Assembly (NCBI RefSeq): GCF_039536205.1
Contig: NZ_BAAAYL010000001.1
Location: 6,262,001 to 6,326,000 of the forward strand
Reading direction: 5' to 3'
DNA length: 64,000 bases
Source of the DNA: Streptomyces sannanensis
Lineage (GTDB): Bacteria; Actinomycetota; Actinomycetes; Streptomycetales; Streptomycetaceae
Position 1 is the first letter of the stretch; each line of letters opens with the position of its first letter. Position numbers and translations under genes: made by a program. This document shows, piece by piece, positions 17,411 to 26,689 of this stretch. Under the pieces are notes generated by a model. It saw nothing but the letters and a program-made list of their open reading frames with translations. It was not told the origin of the DNA and made no database searches.

Positions 17411-17815
17411 TCAGGTCTGGACGGTGAGCCGGTAGAACTCCAGTTGGATGCCGTCCGGGTCGTGGAAAGCGATGGCGTCCCCTGTGGGGTGCTCCACGAT
17501 GCCGGTGTGCGTGATACCCAGATCATCCAGCTTCTGTGCCTGCGCCCGCATTTCCTCGACGGTGTCGATGGCGAAGGACAGGTGGTCGAGTCCGATACGG
17601 CGGGGCGAGACGGGGCTGTCGTCGGCCTGCTCGGTGTGCCGGATCAGGCCGAGGAGCATACCCGCGGGCGTCTTCAGATAGCGGAAGGCGAACCCGTGGA
17701 CGTCGTTGATGCCGTCCAGGACGCGGACGGCTTCGAGGAGCTCGCTGTACCACTTCTCGGCGCGGTCGAGGTCGCTGACGCTGAGGTCTACGTGCGAAAG
17801 GGCGTATCAAGGCAT
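17411..17815 (-). pseudogene. VOC (glyoxalase/bleomycin-resistance) protein with stop at codon 3
   Basis: From an ATG at 17813-17815 the frame reads Met-Pro-stop and then continues uninterrupted as YALSHVDLSVSDLDRAEKWY, a perfect VOC-domain start, through GLDHLSFAI to a normal end (HDPDGIQLEFYRL). The third codon is TGA where an Arg CGA would fit, so a single C-to-T change explains it. The only later in-frame Met (MLLGL, from 17659) would delete the first metal-binding repeat. The gene is either newly inactivated or read through. Confidence 0.72.
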
Positions 17816-17891
17816 GGGCCGAATCTCTTTCCAATGGGTCGTCGGACAGCGTGGGTGAGTACGGGGGAGACGTCCGGGCGGGTCGCCGCCG

Positions 17892-19443
17892 TCAGCGCAG
17901 TGCCGCCTCGATCCAGGCACACAATTCGTCGGAGGACATGCCGACGACCTGCGTGACGCGCTCGGCCACATGGGGTGGGCCGCCGAGGCCGGTGAACTTC
18001 CGTCGCACCAGACCGGCGTGGTGCCGGCGGGTGTGGGGGCCGGCCGCGGCGAGCGGGATCATGCGTTCGCGGGTCGCGGTGCGGCCGTCGGTGAGCCGGA
18101 CGGTGACACGGGCCCCGGTGAGTTTGCGGGCGTGGGCGAAGTCGCCCTCGTGCCCCCGGGCGTTCCGCGTCCGCCGCCAGAGCGACCGCCTCGGGACCGC
18201 CCAAGCTACGCAGCCATGCTTCGGCGTCGGGGCCGGCCCGGCGGACCGCCTCCCCGAAGGGCGCCTCGGAGGTGAACAGGGCCCGGGTCATGGCCGGGTC
18301 GTGGACGAGCCGGACCAGGCGAGCGGCCTGCCAGCGGGCCTGCTCGTCACGCCGGGGCGGGGTGAAGTCGCCGACGGAGAGTCCGCCGGTCAGAAAGGCC
18401 GTGGCGACGGTGTACGGGGTGTGAAGGACGAGGGCGCCGAGCGGGGCGCCGGGGCCGTGCACGTACCGCTCGGCCGTGCGCTGGGCGGCCAGCGTGTACA
18501 GGGAGGTCTCGACGACGATGTCCGCGATGTCGTCGGGGCGTCGGGGGGTCAGTGCCCGGTGCAGATCGAGGGCGCAGTCGATGGCCGCGTCCACGCCGGG
18601 CCCACCCGGGTGCATCTTGAAGGAGAGGGTGTCCGTGTGCCAGCGTTCGCCGAGACCGTCCGTGACGGCGCTCGGCAGTGGCACGGTGGCGAACCGGGCC
18701 AGGAAGCCGTCCGGGTGTTCCAGCAGGTCGGCCGGGCCCTGGAAGCCGGCGGCCGCCGCGTCGCAGGCGTCCATGGCGGTGCTCACCGGGGCGAAGGCGT
18801 TGAACAGGCGGGCGTCGCTGGCCAGGAAGGCCCGCAGGAGCGGCCAGGGCGGCATGGCGAGCGCCAGGCCGAGGGCGTCGGTCCACTGCTTTGCTCCGGC
18901 GCCCTCGCAGTGCAGGCGTCCGGCGGTGGCTCCTACGAGGTGGGTGTGCAGGGCGCTGTGCCCGCGCAGCGGGCCCAGGGTCGCCGCCGCGGTGATCCGG
19001 GCGGCGCACTCGTTGGCCGCGATGATCGAGGTGAGCAGGGCGGTGCCGTCCAGGCGGCGGTGATGGGCGTAGGCGAGGGGCACGGCGACCGTGGAGTTGG
19101 ACAGGTGTCCGGCGTAGGCGGTGTCGTCGAGGTTGAGCCAGGAGCCCAGTCCGGCCAGGACACGTGCGGAAGCGCGGGGGTCGTCCTGGAACGGCGGACC
19201 GAATCCCTTGACCAGGAGGCGCCCCAGGGGCTGTTCGGCGCCGGCCCGGATGGACGCGAGCTGGGACAGGAGCTGGCTGGCGGCCAGGGCCAGCGTCCGC
19301 TCGGGTATGTCCTCGGGGCGCAGCGCGGCGGCCCACCGCGCGAGGGTGGCCAGGGGGGGTTCCGGGGCGCCCGGGCCGTGCGGGGCGGCTGTCGCAGGGC
19401 CCGCGGCCGGCGCCGCGGGACGGGCCGTGTTTTCGACGGTCAT
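17892..19443 (-). pseudogene. MmgE/PrpD-family protein (VlmK type), frameshifted near 18160
   Basis: The first 430 residues, from ATG 19443, form an MmgE/PrpD protein (LATLARWAAALRPEDIPERT, then LSNSTVAVPLAYAHH, FKMHPGG). Near 18152-18175, at a run of G residues, the expected C-terminus moves to another frame, which reads GDFAHARKLTGARVTVRLTD and ends at a stop at 17892-17894. Joined, the protein would be about 515 aa, normal for the family. MmgE/PrpD proteins are dehydratases; VlmK of valanimycin belongs to this family and acts with a lipid-kinase-like partner in the last dehydration. The same pairing exists here, with an ATGA overlap to the kinase gene. The shift may be real or a sequencing error. 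Confidence 0.78.
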
Positions 19444-20432
19444 GCGGCGGCCCCCTCGGCGGGCAGTGCGCCCCACACTGGGATCATGGCGGGCAGGACC
19501 TCCAGGGTCATGGCGGGCCCGCCGGCCGACTGGAGTTCCCCGTCGTGCTCGTAGCACAGGGGCAGGCCGTCGAGACGTTCGACGCGGATCGTCCGGCCGC
19601 GTGCGTAGACGACGCCGGGGCGGCGCAGGTGGCTGCCGGTGAGGGTCAGTTCGGCGACCTGGGTGGGGTGCACCTCGCCGCCCACGGCGCAGACGTCCAG
19701 CAGGCCGTCGTCGGGGACCGACAGGGGAAGTACCAGGTACTGGCCGCCCCGGATGCGTCCGCCGCCGACGTTGGCGAACACGGTCTCGCCCTCGTGGCAC
19801 ACCGCGCCGTCGACGGTGACGCGACCCGGGTAGGCGGTGAACGTCTCCGCGGTGTCGGCCAGGGCGCGTGCGTAGCGCGCGGGGCCGGTCAGCGGGATGC
19901 CCCGGGCGGTCTCCAGCGCCTGGGCGATGACGCCGCTGCAGGCGCCGAGGCAGACCAGGGTGCCGGTCTCGATGAGCAGGGCGAGGTCGACGATGCGGCG
20001 TTCGGCACCGGCGGGGCCGACGAGTGCCGCGCGGACGGATTCCTGCCAGGGCCGGCAGCCCCAGAGCATCCGGTAGCCGGAGTTGCCGGTGCCCGCCGGA
20101 ACGATGGCCAGCGCGGCGCCGGCGGGCCGCAGTCCGGCGGTCATGCCCGCGATCACCTCGCCCACTGTGCCGTCTCCGCCGACGGCGATGACAAGGTCCG
20201 GTGCGGTTGCCTCCGGCGCGTCCAGTGCCGCGCGCACGATGTCACGGGTGTCGCCGCGGCGCGTGGTGAGACGGATGTCGACGCGTTCGAGACGCGTCCG
20301 GCACAGGACGGTGAGTTCCGCCAGGATTTTCGTCCTCATGGTGCCGGCGGCGGGATTGGCGACGATCAGTGCTTTACGGGTGGGGAAAGTGTTCATTTCG
20401 TTCGGGGAAAACATCTGAGCGTCATCGGGCAT
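19440..20432 (-). CDS. diacylglycerol kinase family protein (VlmJ type)
   Basis: 330 aa from ATG 20432, with GAGG five bases upstream. Kinase motifs are ALIVANPAAGT (about 21-31), VIAVGGDGTVGEV (about 81-93) and AIVPAGTGN, the nucleotide-binding loops of the DAGK/sphingosine kinase family. In valanimycin biosynthesis VlmJ, a member of this family, phosphorylates the hydroxyl of valanimycin hydrate so VlmK can eliminate it. The neighbouring MmgE/PrpD gene overlaps by four bases, so the same two-enzyme dehydration is inferred here. Divergent from the aldehyde dehydrogenase operon and sharing its regulatory region (20433-20786). Confidence 0.83.
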   Translation of the reverse strand: MPDDAQMFSPNEMNTFPTRKALIVANPAAGTMRTKILAELTVLCRTRLERVDIRLTTRRGDTRDIVRAALDAPEATAPDLVIAVGGDGTVGEVIAGMTAGLRPAGAALAIVPAGTGNSGYRMLWGCRPWQESVRAALVGPAGAERRIVDLALLIETGTLVCLGACSGVIAQALETARGIPLTGPARYARALADTAETFTAYPGRVTVDGAVCHEGETVFANVGGGRIRGGQYLVLPLSVPDDGLLDVCAVGGEVHPTQVAELTLTGSHLRRPGVVYARGRTIRVERLDGLPLCYEHDGELQSAGGPAMTLEVLPAMIPVWGALPAEGAAA

Positions 20433-20525
20433 GTCGTCCTCACGAATGCGCGTAAGCAGGAAAAGGATCAACGGCCGGGGTGGGACGAAGGCAGGAGAAG
20501 GTGGTCAGGCCCGACCAAAACGAAG

Positions 20526-20542
20526 TGACCGACAGTCGGTCA
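20526..20542. promoter_or_regulatory. TetR operator (17-bp perfect palindrome)
   Basis: TGACCGAC-A-GTCGGTCA is a perfect palindrome. Apart from its central base it equals the core of the operator beside the TetR/exporter pair at 33916-33934. It lies between the kinase gene and the activator repeats of the aldehyde dehydrogenase operon, so the TetR protein encoded at 34002 probably also acts here. Confidence 0.68.
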
Positions 20543-20601
20543 ATGGATGTCGTCTCAGTGCGGGCCGGTGTCCTCCCCGGCCGTATCCGGCGCCTGCGGC
20601 A

Positions 20602-20630
20602 GCATCAGTCCGGTGTCAGAGGTGGGTCAG
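20602..20630 (+). promoter_or_regulatory. SARP-type triple heptamer repeat, site 1
   Basis: GCATCAG, GTGTCAG and GGGTCAG start at 20602, 20613 and 20624, exactly 11 bp apart, so all lie on one face of the helix. This is the known layout of SARP binding sites upstream of a -10 box. It is oriented toward the operon starting at 20787. Matching repeats occur at 35126 and 36457. Confidence 0.68.
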
Positions 20631-20786
20631 AGTGGGCTGGCACGATCATCTTGCTTCGGATGGATACGGACAGTCCGGAGCACAGCAGAACAGGCGAACC
20701 ATCGCGCCGCGGACTTCTGTGAAATCCCGTAAGGCGCCTTGTTCTCGCGTTCCGGAAATCACTGGGACCGACCGGGAAAGGCCAAC

Positions 20787-22415
20787 ATGCTCTCGCCTTC
20801 TGGTAATGAGGCAGAAGAACGCAAAGTGCCCCAGCGCAGTTACGAGCTCTACGTCGCCGGCAAGGACATCGAGGGCGAGGGGTGGGTCTACACCGTCAGC
20901 GGCAGATCGCTTCTGGAGGACGTCTTCACCAGCGTGACGCTCAAGCGCACCCTGGAGCAGAACGCCGACGCGGCCGAGGCCGCACACCCGTATGTGGTGG
21001 GCCGCTGCGCCATCGCCGGCGACGAGGCACTGGACCTGGCGAGCGAGGCCGCGGCGAACGCCGCGCCGGGCTGGGCGGCCATGCCGCTGGAACTCCGTAT
21101 GCGCCTGGGGCACCGCTTCCGCGAAGAACTCGAGCGCCGCCGCGACGAGTTCATCGACATGCTGATCGCCGAGGCGCACCCGGCCAAACTCGCCCGCTGG
21201 GAGCACAGCTCTCTGCTGCAGATCTTCAGCGAGGAGAGCCTCGGCTGGTACCAGCAGCAGATGCACACCGAGTTCCGGCACGGCAACCGCCGGCTGATCG
21301 TACGCCGGCAGCCCGACGGGGTCGTCGCCTTCAATCCCCCGCAGAACGCGCCGCTGCCCAGCGCCGCCCTCGGCGTGCTGTGCCTCATGTCCGGGAACTC
21401 CGTCATCATGCGCGCCCCGCGCAGTATCGCCCTCAGCACCATGTGGCTGATGCGGGACGTGGTCGCGCCGATCCTCGACGAACTGGGCGCCCCGCCCGGC
21501 ACACTCAACGCCCTGTGCTCGAATCCCAAGCAGACGCTGGACCGCTGGGTCGCCAGTCCGCTGATCGACGACATCTTCTACATCGGCGGCAGCGCCGAGG
21601 GCCTGCGTTTCGAGCAGCAGTGCGTCGCGAACGGCAAGAAGGCCATTCTTGAACTGGCCGGCAACGACAACGTCGTCGTCTGGTCCGACGCCGACATCCC
21701 CCGAGCCGTCGAGGCCGTCACGGAGGCCTTCTACGGCTCGGGTCAGATCTGCATGGTGCCCAACGGCGTACTGGTGCACCCTGCCGTCGCCGACGAACTA
21801 CTCGCCGAGCTCAAGGAGCAGGTCAAGCGCATCCGGCCCGGTTACCCGGAGGAGGAGGACGTCCTTCTCTCCCCGGTCCGGCGCAGCGAGCGGTTCTTCC
21901 GCCTCCTGGGCCAGGCCCTGGACCAGGGCGGCGAACTCGTCACCGGCGGGCGCCGTATGGAGGTCGACGGCACACCCTCGGACACCGGCGTCTTCCTTCA
22001 GCCCACCGTGGTACGGGTCGACGGCCTGGCCCGCGCCCGGGAGTACGACATCGTCCGCGAGGAGACGTTCTTCCCGCTGATCCCCGTCGTCGTCGCCGAG
22101 CCCGCGCCCGACGACGAACTCCTGGCCCGTTTCGTGGACTTCACCAACTCCAACTCCTACGGGCTGCGCAACTCGCTGTGGTCCCGCTCCGACGACGTCA
22201 TCGACACCTTCGTGCGGCAGGTCACCAACGGCGGACTGCTGAAGATCAACGACTCCCACATGGGATGCGTCCCCTACCTGCCCACCCACGGCGGCACCGG
22301 CATGACCGGCGGAGCATTCGGCGAGGCCAACTACCCGATGCTCAAGACCTCCCACCTGCAAGGTGTCAGCATCGCCCGGGACGTGAGCCCTTACGAGGCG
22401 GTCTTCGGCGCCTGA
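20787..22415 (+). CDS. aldehyde dehydrogenase-family oxidoreductase (probable acyl reductase)
   Basis: 542 aa. Conserved residues: FNPPQNAP, Glu289 in ILELAGNDN and the catalytic Cys322 in YGSGQICMVPNG, then EETFFPLIPV. The ATG at 20787 follows AAAGG. The long N-terminus and SGNSVIMRAP segment are unlike simple sugar-aldehyde enzymes. With an ACP-based chain-building set and a class III aminotransferase in the same operon, the logical role is reductive release of an acyl-ACP or acyl-CoA to a fatty aldehyde for transamination. That role is inferred. It is the first gene behind SARP site 1. Confidence 0.8.
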   Translation: MLSPSGNEAEERKVPQRSYELYVAGKDIEGEGWVYTVSGRSLLEDVFTSVTLKRTLEQNADAAEAAHPYVVGRCAIAGDEALDLASEAAANAAPGWAAMPLELRMRLGHRFREELERRRDEFIDMLIAEAHPAKLARWEHSSLLQIFSEESLGWYQQQMHTEFRHGNRRLIVRRQPDGVVAFNPPQNAPLPSAALGVLCLMSGNSVIMRAPRSIALSTMWLMRDVVAPILDELGAPPGTLNALCSNPKQTLDRWVASPLIDDIFYIGGSAEGLRFEQQCVANGKKAILELAGNDNVVVWSDADIPRAVEAVTEAFYGSGQICMVPNGVLVHPAVADELLAELKEQVKRIRPGYPEEEDVLLSPVRRSERFFRLLGQALDQGGELVTGGRRMEVDGTPSDTGVFLQPTVVRVDGLARAREYDIVREETFFPLIPVVVAEPAPDDELLARFVDFTNSNSYGLRNSLWSRSDDVIDTFVRQVTNGGLLKINDSHMGCVPYLPTHGGTGMTGGAFGEANYPMLKTSHLQGVSIARDVSPYEAVFGA

Positions 22416-22479
22416 GTGCCGACACCCCCATCCCCCATCCCCCCATCCCCTGCTTCTCCCGAACCCACCGGAGGTACCT

Positions 22480-23619
22480 GTGCGTTCCCTCGACCGAGCC
22501 CGTGCCGTCTGCGAGCAGTACCACCCCGGGCTGCTCAAGGCCCTGGAAGAGATCCCGTACGACGACCGTGAGAAGCCCGGCGGCCCGGCCATCGACCTGT
22601 TCCGCGCCCACGGTGGCGTCGGTCTGCTGATCCCGGCCGAGTTCGGCGGTCAGGGCGTGACTCCGCTGGAGGCCGTACGGGTGCAGGAGGCTCTGGGCGC
22701 GGTCTCCCCGTCGCTCGCCGCCGCCACCACGATGCACCACTTCACCGCCGCCATGCTCTACGCACTGGCCGACCAGCAGGACCGGCTGACCCCGGCCCAG
22801 GTGGACCTGCTGCACCGGATCGTGCCGGAACAGAGGCTGATGGCCTCCGGCTGGGCCGAGGGGCGCACCCAGCAGAACATTCTCGCTCCGACCGTGACCG
22901 CGGTGCCCGTCGAGGGCGGCTACCGCCTGTCGGGCTCCAAGAAGCCGTGCAGCCTGTCGGGCTCGATGGACCTGCTGACGGCCAGCATCTCCGTACCGGG
23001 CGCCGACGGCAGCCCCGAGCTCGCTCTCGCGATCGTGCCGGCCGATTCGGACGGCCTGAGCGTCCACCCCTTCTGGGGCAGCGAGCTGCTGGCCGCCGCC
23101 GAGAGCGAAGAGGTACGCCTCCAGGACGTGTTCGTGCCGGAGGAGCTGGTGGTACGCACCTCCGCAGACGACCCGCACCGCCTGGACGATCTCCAGACAG
23201 CCGGTTTCATCTGGTTCGTCCTGCTCATCTCCGCCGGGTACACGGGGGCGGCGTCCGCCCTCGTCGAGGACGTCGTCCGCAGGGAGCGCGGCAACCCCAC
23301 CGAGCGCGCGGCCCTCGCGATCCACCACGAGGCGGCCGTGGCCCTGCTGGAGGGCGCCGCCCGGGCCGTGCAGAGCGACGTCGAGGGCGAGGAGGCGGTG
23401 GCCGGAGCGCTGGTGGCCCGCTACACCGTGCAGGAAGCCCTGGTCACCAATGCCAACCGGGCGCTGGAACTCCTCGGTGGCATGGACTTCATCACCGGCT
23501 CGCCGAACGCCCGGCTCGCTGCGTCGATACGCCCGCTCGCCTTCCACCCGCCGGCCAGGCCGGCCGCCGCCGAGCCGCTGTTGCGCTACTTCGGCGGCGG
23601 CCATCTGGACCTGGCCTGA
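22480..23619 (+). CDS. acyl-CoA dehydrogenase-fold flavoprotein, probable alkylamine N-hydroxylase (VlmH type)
   Basis: 379 aa from a GTG with GGAGG upstream. The fold is that of acyl-CoA dehydrogenases: N-terminal helices (LLIPAEFGGQGVTPLEAVRV), a central beta-domain (GYRLSGSKKPCSLSGSMD), then a C-terminal helical bundle (NRALELLGGMDFITGSPNA). Flavin monooxygenases of this fold include the isobutylamine N-hydroxylase VlmH of valanimycin, which needs a separate flavin reductase; a reductase gene lies 3.6 kb downstream in the same operon. I therefore infer oxidation of the fatty amine to an N-alkylhydroxylamine. A true acyl-CoA desaturating role remains possible. Confidence 0.8.
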   Translation: MRSLDRARAVCEQYHPGLLKALEEIPYDDREKPGGPAIDLFRAHGGVGLLIPAEFGGQGVTPLEAVRVQEALGAVSPSLAAATTMHHFTAAMLYALADQQDRLTPAQVDLLHRIVPEQRLMASGWAEGRTQQNILAPTVTAVPVEGGYRLSGSKKPCSLSGSMDLLTASISVPGADGSPELALAIVPADSDGLSVHPFWGSELLAAAESEEVRLQDVFVPEELVVRTSADDPHRLDDLQTAGFIWFVLLISAGYTGAASALVEDVVRRERGNPTERAALAIHHEAAVALLEGAARAVQSDVEGEEAVAGALVARYTVQEALVTNANRALELLGGMDFITGSPNARLAASIRPLAFHPPARPAAAEPLLRYFGGGHLDLA

Positions 23620-23722
23620 CCGGCGCCGAAGCGCGCCGGCGCCACGGCCGTGCGCAGTCTTCCCGCCATTGCCGACCTCCGCGGATCCCGCGGCTCCGCA
23701 CGTTCCCTGGGAGTGACATCTC

Positions 23723-25036
23723 TTGACAACGATTCAGGAAACACGGCCTGACGCCGGGGTACCCGGCACCGGAGCACCGAGCGCGGAAGAGGAGACCCTC
23801 CGGCTCTACCGGGCCCATCTGAGCAAGGGACGGGCGACGCTCGCCGAGCTGTTCGGCAGCCACATGGAGGTGGAGTCCTCCGGCGTCTGGCTGACCACCA
23901 GCGACGGGGAACGTTTCCTCAACGCGGGCGGCTACGGGGTGTTCATCATGGGAGCCCGCCACCCTCGGGTGGTGGAGGCCGTCGAACGGCAGCTGCGCAC
24001 CCACCCCGCCGCGACCCGCATCCTGCTCGAGCCGACGGCCGCCCGCGCCGCCGAGTCGCTGGTGTCGGTGATGCCCGAGGGCCTTGACCGGGTGCACTTC
24101 GCCCTCTCGGGCGCCGAGGCGGTCGAGACCGGCCTGAAGCTCGCCCGCGCCAACGGCTTCAGGCGCACCGTCTCCATGACCGGCGGCTACCACGGCAAGA
24201 CCCTGGGAGCCCTGTCGGCCACCGCCAAGGATGTCTACCAGCAGCCCTTCCGGCCGCTCGTACCCGACTTCCTGCACCTGCCGTTCGGGGACGCGGACGC
24301 CCTGGAGGCCGAGCTGTCGGCCCATCCCGGAGAGGTGTGCGTCATCCTCGAACCCGTCCAGGGCGAGGGCGGTGTGATCATGCCGCCCAAGGGCTATCTG
24401 AAACAGGTCGAGCAACTGGTCCGCGAGTACGACGGATTCCTGATCCTCGACGAGATCCAGTCGGGCCTGGGCCGGCTGGGGGAGTGGTGGGGAGCCGACA
24501 TCGAAGGCGTGGTCCCCGACGTCATGCTCACCGGCAAGGCCCTGGGCGGTGGCGTGGTCCCGGTCTCGGCCGCGGTCGCCACCCGCAAGGCGTTCCGTCC
24601 TTTCGACAAGGACCCCTTCCTCCACACCGCGACCTTCTCCGGGCAGCCGCTGCTCATGGCCGCCGTCCAGGCCTCCATCGAGACGATCAGGGAGGAGCGG
24701 CTGGTCACCAAGGCCGTCGACATCGGCGGCACCCTGCTGCCGAAGCTCACCGAGATCGCCCGCCGCAACATCCCCGACCTGCTGGTGGATGTTCGCGGTC
24801 GGGGTCTGCTGATCGGCGTCGAGCTGGTCGAGGCCGGCCTCGCGGGTGAGCTGCTGATCGAACTGTTCAACCACGGTGTCGTCGCCAACCACTCCATGAA
24901 CGGCAGCGCCGTGGTGCGGTTCACCCCGCCGGCCACCCTCACCGGCACCGACGTGCAATACCTCCTCGACTCATTCGACAAGGCCACCCGCGACCTCGTC
25001 CAGGGTTCGGCCAAGATGCCGGAAGGCGGTAACTGA
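23723..25036 (+). CDS. class III PLP-dependent aminotransferase
   Basis: 437 aa, starting at TTG 23723 (no better in-frame start before HMEVESS at residue 48). PLP-binding features: FALSGAEAVETGLKLAR, the GGYHGKT segment, Asp243 in LILDEIQSGLGR, and the Schiff-base Lys272 in LTGKALGGGVVPVSA. Class III enzymes use terminal amino groups such as omega-amino acids or alkylamines. Placed after the aldehyde-forming reductase, it should turn a fatty aldehyde into a primary alkylamine, replacing the valine decarboxylase step of valanimycin. Confidence 0.85.
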   Translation: MTTIQETRPDAGVPGTGAPSAEEETLRLYRAHLSKGRATLAELFGSHMEVESSGVWLTTSDGERFLNAGGYGVFIMGARHPRVVEAVERQLRTHPAATRILLEPTAARAAESLVSVMPEGLDRVHFALSGAEAVETGLKLARANGFRRTVSMTGGYHGKTLGALSATAKDVYQQPFRPLVPDFLHLPFGDADALEAELSAHPGEVCVILEPVQGEGGVIMPPKGYLKQVEQLVREYDGFLILDEIQSGLGRLGEWWGADIEGVVPDVMLTGKALGGGVVPVSAAVATRKAFRPFDKDPFLHTATFSGQPLLMAAVQASIETIREERLVTKAVDIGGTLLPKLTEIARRNIPDLLVDVRGRGLLIGVELVEAGLAGELLIELFNHGVVANHSMNGSAVVRFTPPATLTGTDVQYLLDSFDKATRDLVQGSAKMPEGGN

Positions 25037-25038
25037 AC

Positions 25039-25527
25039 GTGCGGCACGTTGAGCTGAAGGCCCTGGTCCCCTCCGAGGACGCCCGGACCGTTTTCGACGC
25101 GGTGATCAGGTGGGAGCGGTACCCGGAACTCGCGCCCCATGTGCACACCACCACCGTGCACGCCTCCCTGCCCTCCACCGAGTGCAGCTCCAGTTGGGAA
25201 CTGCACTTCCGCAGCGGGCTGCTGCGCTGGACCGAGAGGGACGAGTTCTCCGTCGAGGATCTGACGGCCCGCTTCGAGCAGACCGACGGGGACTTCGACA
25301 GCTTCACCGGCCGGTGGATCCTGCGCCAGGAGGGCGCCGACGTCGCCGTCGACTTCGAGGCCGATTTCGACTTCGGCATCCCCAGTCTCGAGGGAATCCT
25401 CGACCCCATTGCCGAGCGTGTCATCAAGGAGAGCGTCGCCTGGGCGGTGACCGGCCTCTTCCCGGGCGTCAGGGTGCTGGGCGACGCCAATCTGACCGAC
25501 GCCCGGCCGGAGACCGCCGTAGCGTGA
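25039..25527 (+). CDS. SRPBCC (START-like) family protein
   Basis: 162 aa, two bases after the aminotransferase stop, GTG start. It resembles polyketide cyclase/coenzyme Q-binding START proteins: RHVELKALVPSEDARTVFDAV opening, RWERYPEL, and GRWILRQEGADVAVDFEADF strands leading to a long C-terminal helix (IAERVIKESVAWAVTGLF). The fold makes a hydrophobic pocket that could hold a long-chain intermediate. No catalytic residue can be assigned. It may be a substrate carrier or rearrangement partner in N-N bond formation; this is speculative. Confidence 0.75.
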   Translation: MRHVELKALVPSEDARTVFDAVIRWERYPELAPHVHTTTVHASLPSTECSSSWELHFRSGLLRWTERDEFSVEDLTARFEQTDGDFDSFTGRWILRQEGADVAVDFEADFDFGIPSLEGILDPIAERVIKESVAWAVTGLFPGVRVLGDANLTDARPETAVA

Positions 25528-25553
25528 CCCGCTGCCCTGACAGGAGCTGAGCC

Positions 25554-26102
25554 GTGGATCAGGCCAACCCGTTCGAGACGCCACGTACCTACTCACTGCA
25601 CCGGGCCGAGTACCTCGTCGGCCTGGCCGTCACCACCGGTCTGATCATCGCCCACCTGGGCGACATCCGATGGGTGCCGGCCCTCGTACTGTTCTTCTAC
25701 ATCGACCTGATCGGGTACATCCCCGGCGCCATCGCCTTCCGGCGCAGCGGGGGCCGCCCGATCTCCAAGACGTACTACGTGCTCTACAACGTCATGCACA
25801 GCCTGATCACTCAGGCCGCGGTCGCGGCCCTGTGGTGCTGGTTGATCGAGCCGGAGTGGGCGTTGCTGATGCTGCCCTTCCACCTCTTCGGCGACCGGGG
25901 ACTGTTCGGCAACTTCATGAAGTCCTTCGCGCTGCCCTTCGAACCGGTTCGCCAGCCCGGCTACCTGCGGCTGCTGGACGACCTGGGGATCAAGCACCCC
26001 AAGCCGGTGGGCCACACGAGCGACCCGGCCCCCGTGGGCCACATCCCCTCGGCACGGACCCCCGCCCGCGCCGACCGCGCCCGTCAGGAGGCCGCGCGAT
26101 GA
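25554..26102 (+). CDS. small integral membrane protein of the azoxy-type cluster
   Basis: 182 aa, GTG start with AGGAG eight bases upstream. Three or four hydrophobic segments are visible (about 22-36, 40-61, 80-105), with charged or histidine-bearing positions at their edges (LHRAEYLVG, YNVMHSLIT, PFHLFGDRGLFG) that could bind a metal. The last 40 residues are hydrophilic. I do not recognise the family with certainty; valanimycin has a membrane protein, VlmO, in the equivalent set. Translationally coupled to the flavin reductase (ATGA). Confidence 0.72.
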   Translation: MDQANPFETPRTYSLHRAEYLVGLAVTTGLIIAHLGDIRWVPALVLFFYIDLIGYIPGAIAFRRSGGRPISKTYYVLYNVMHSLITQAAVAALWCWLIEPEWALLMLPFHLFGDRGLFGNFMKSFALPFEPVRQPGYLRLLDDLGIKHPKPVGHTSDPAPVGHIPSARTPARADRARQEAAR

Positions 26103-26689
26103 GCACCGCGCTGCGCTCCCGCACCGGGCCGGCCCACGGGCACCGCACTCCCGAGGGACGTCTCCGGCGACGCCAGGCCCTGTACCACCTGACTGCCCCG
26201 GTCGCCGTGCTGGCGGTCGGCCACGAAGGACAGATGCACGGCACCACCGTCAGTACCGTGACCACCGTGTCCCGGGAGCCGCTGCTGCTCGGTACCTGTC
26301 TCAGGAGCGGATCGAAGTTCGCCGAGCTCGCGGCGGCCTCGGGGCGGTACACCGTCAACGTGCTCACGGCGGCGCAGGCCGACCTGGCCCGCTACTTCTC
26401 CGACTCCTCCCGGCCCGATGGCCCGGCCCAGTTCGACGGCCTGCGGTGGGACCTCGATGCGTACGCCCACGCGCCCCGGCTCGACGGCGCACTGGCCCAT
26501 TACACCTGCCGCCTCTTCGGTATCTCGCGGGTGGGGGACCACGAAGTGGTCATCGGCCACGTGACCCATGCCGCTGTCGCCGACGGCGACCCCCTGCTCA
26601 GCTACGCCGGCGGGCTGTTCACCGGCCCGCTCTCCCCCGCCCGGGATCCCGGACCGGGCAGCCAGACCAGGAAGGAGACCGCGGCATGA
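26099..26689 (+). CDS. flavin reductase (VlmR type)
   Basis: 196 aa of the flavin-reductase-like FMN-binding split barrel. The core TAPVAVLAVGHEGQMHGTTVSTVTTVSREPLLLG matches two-component monooxygenase reductases in successive blocks, and GRYTVNVL follows, with DHEVVIGHV near the end. It should use NAD(P)H to supply reduced flavin to the acyl-CoA-dehydrogenase-fold oxygenase of the operon. Start and stop both overlap neighbouring genes (ATGA at each end), so expression is tightly coupled to the membrane protein and the diiron protein. Confidence 0.84.
   Translation: MSTALRSRTGPAHGHRTPEGRLRRRQALYHLTAPVAVLAVGHEGQMHGTTVSTVTTVSREPLLLGTCLRSGSKFAELAAASGRYTVNVLTAAQADLARYFSDSSRPDGPAQFDGLRWDLDAYAHAPRLDGALAHYTCRLFGISRVGDHEVVIGHVTHAAVADGDPLLSYAGGLFTGPLSPARDPGPGSQTRKETAA

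Noticed and set aside
17892..20432. 2-methylcitrate dehydratase and lipid kinase of primary metabolism
   Set aside because: No methylcitrate synthase or lyase is near, and the exact kinase plus MmgE/PrpD pairing is that of the valanimycin dehydration step.
22480..23619. Plain fatty acyl-CoA dehydrogenase
   Set aside because: Fold agrees, but the operon has a flavin reductase and amine-forming genes and lacks beta-oxidation partners; an N-hydroxylase of the same fold explains more. Kept as alternative only.
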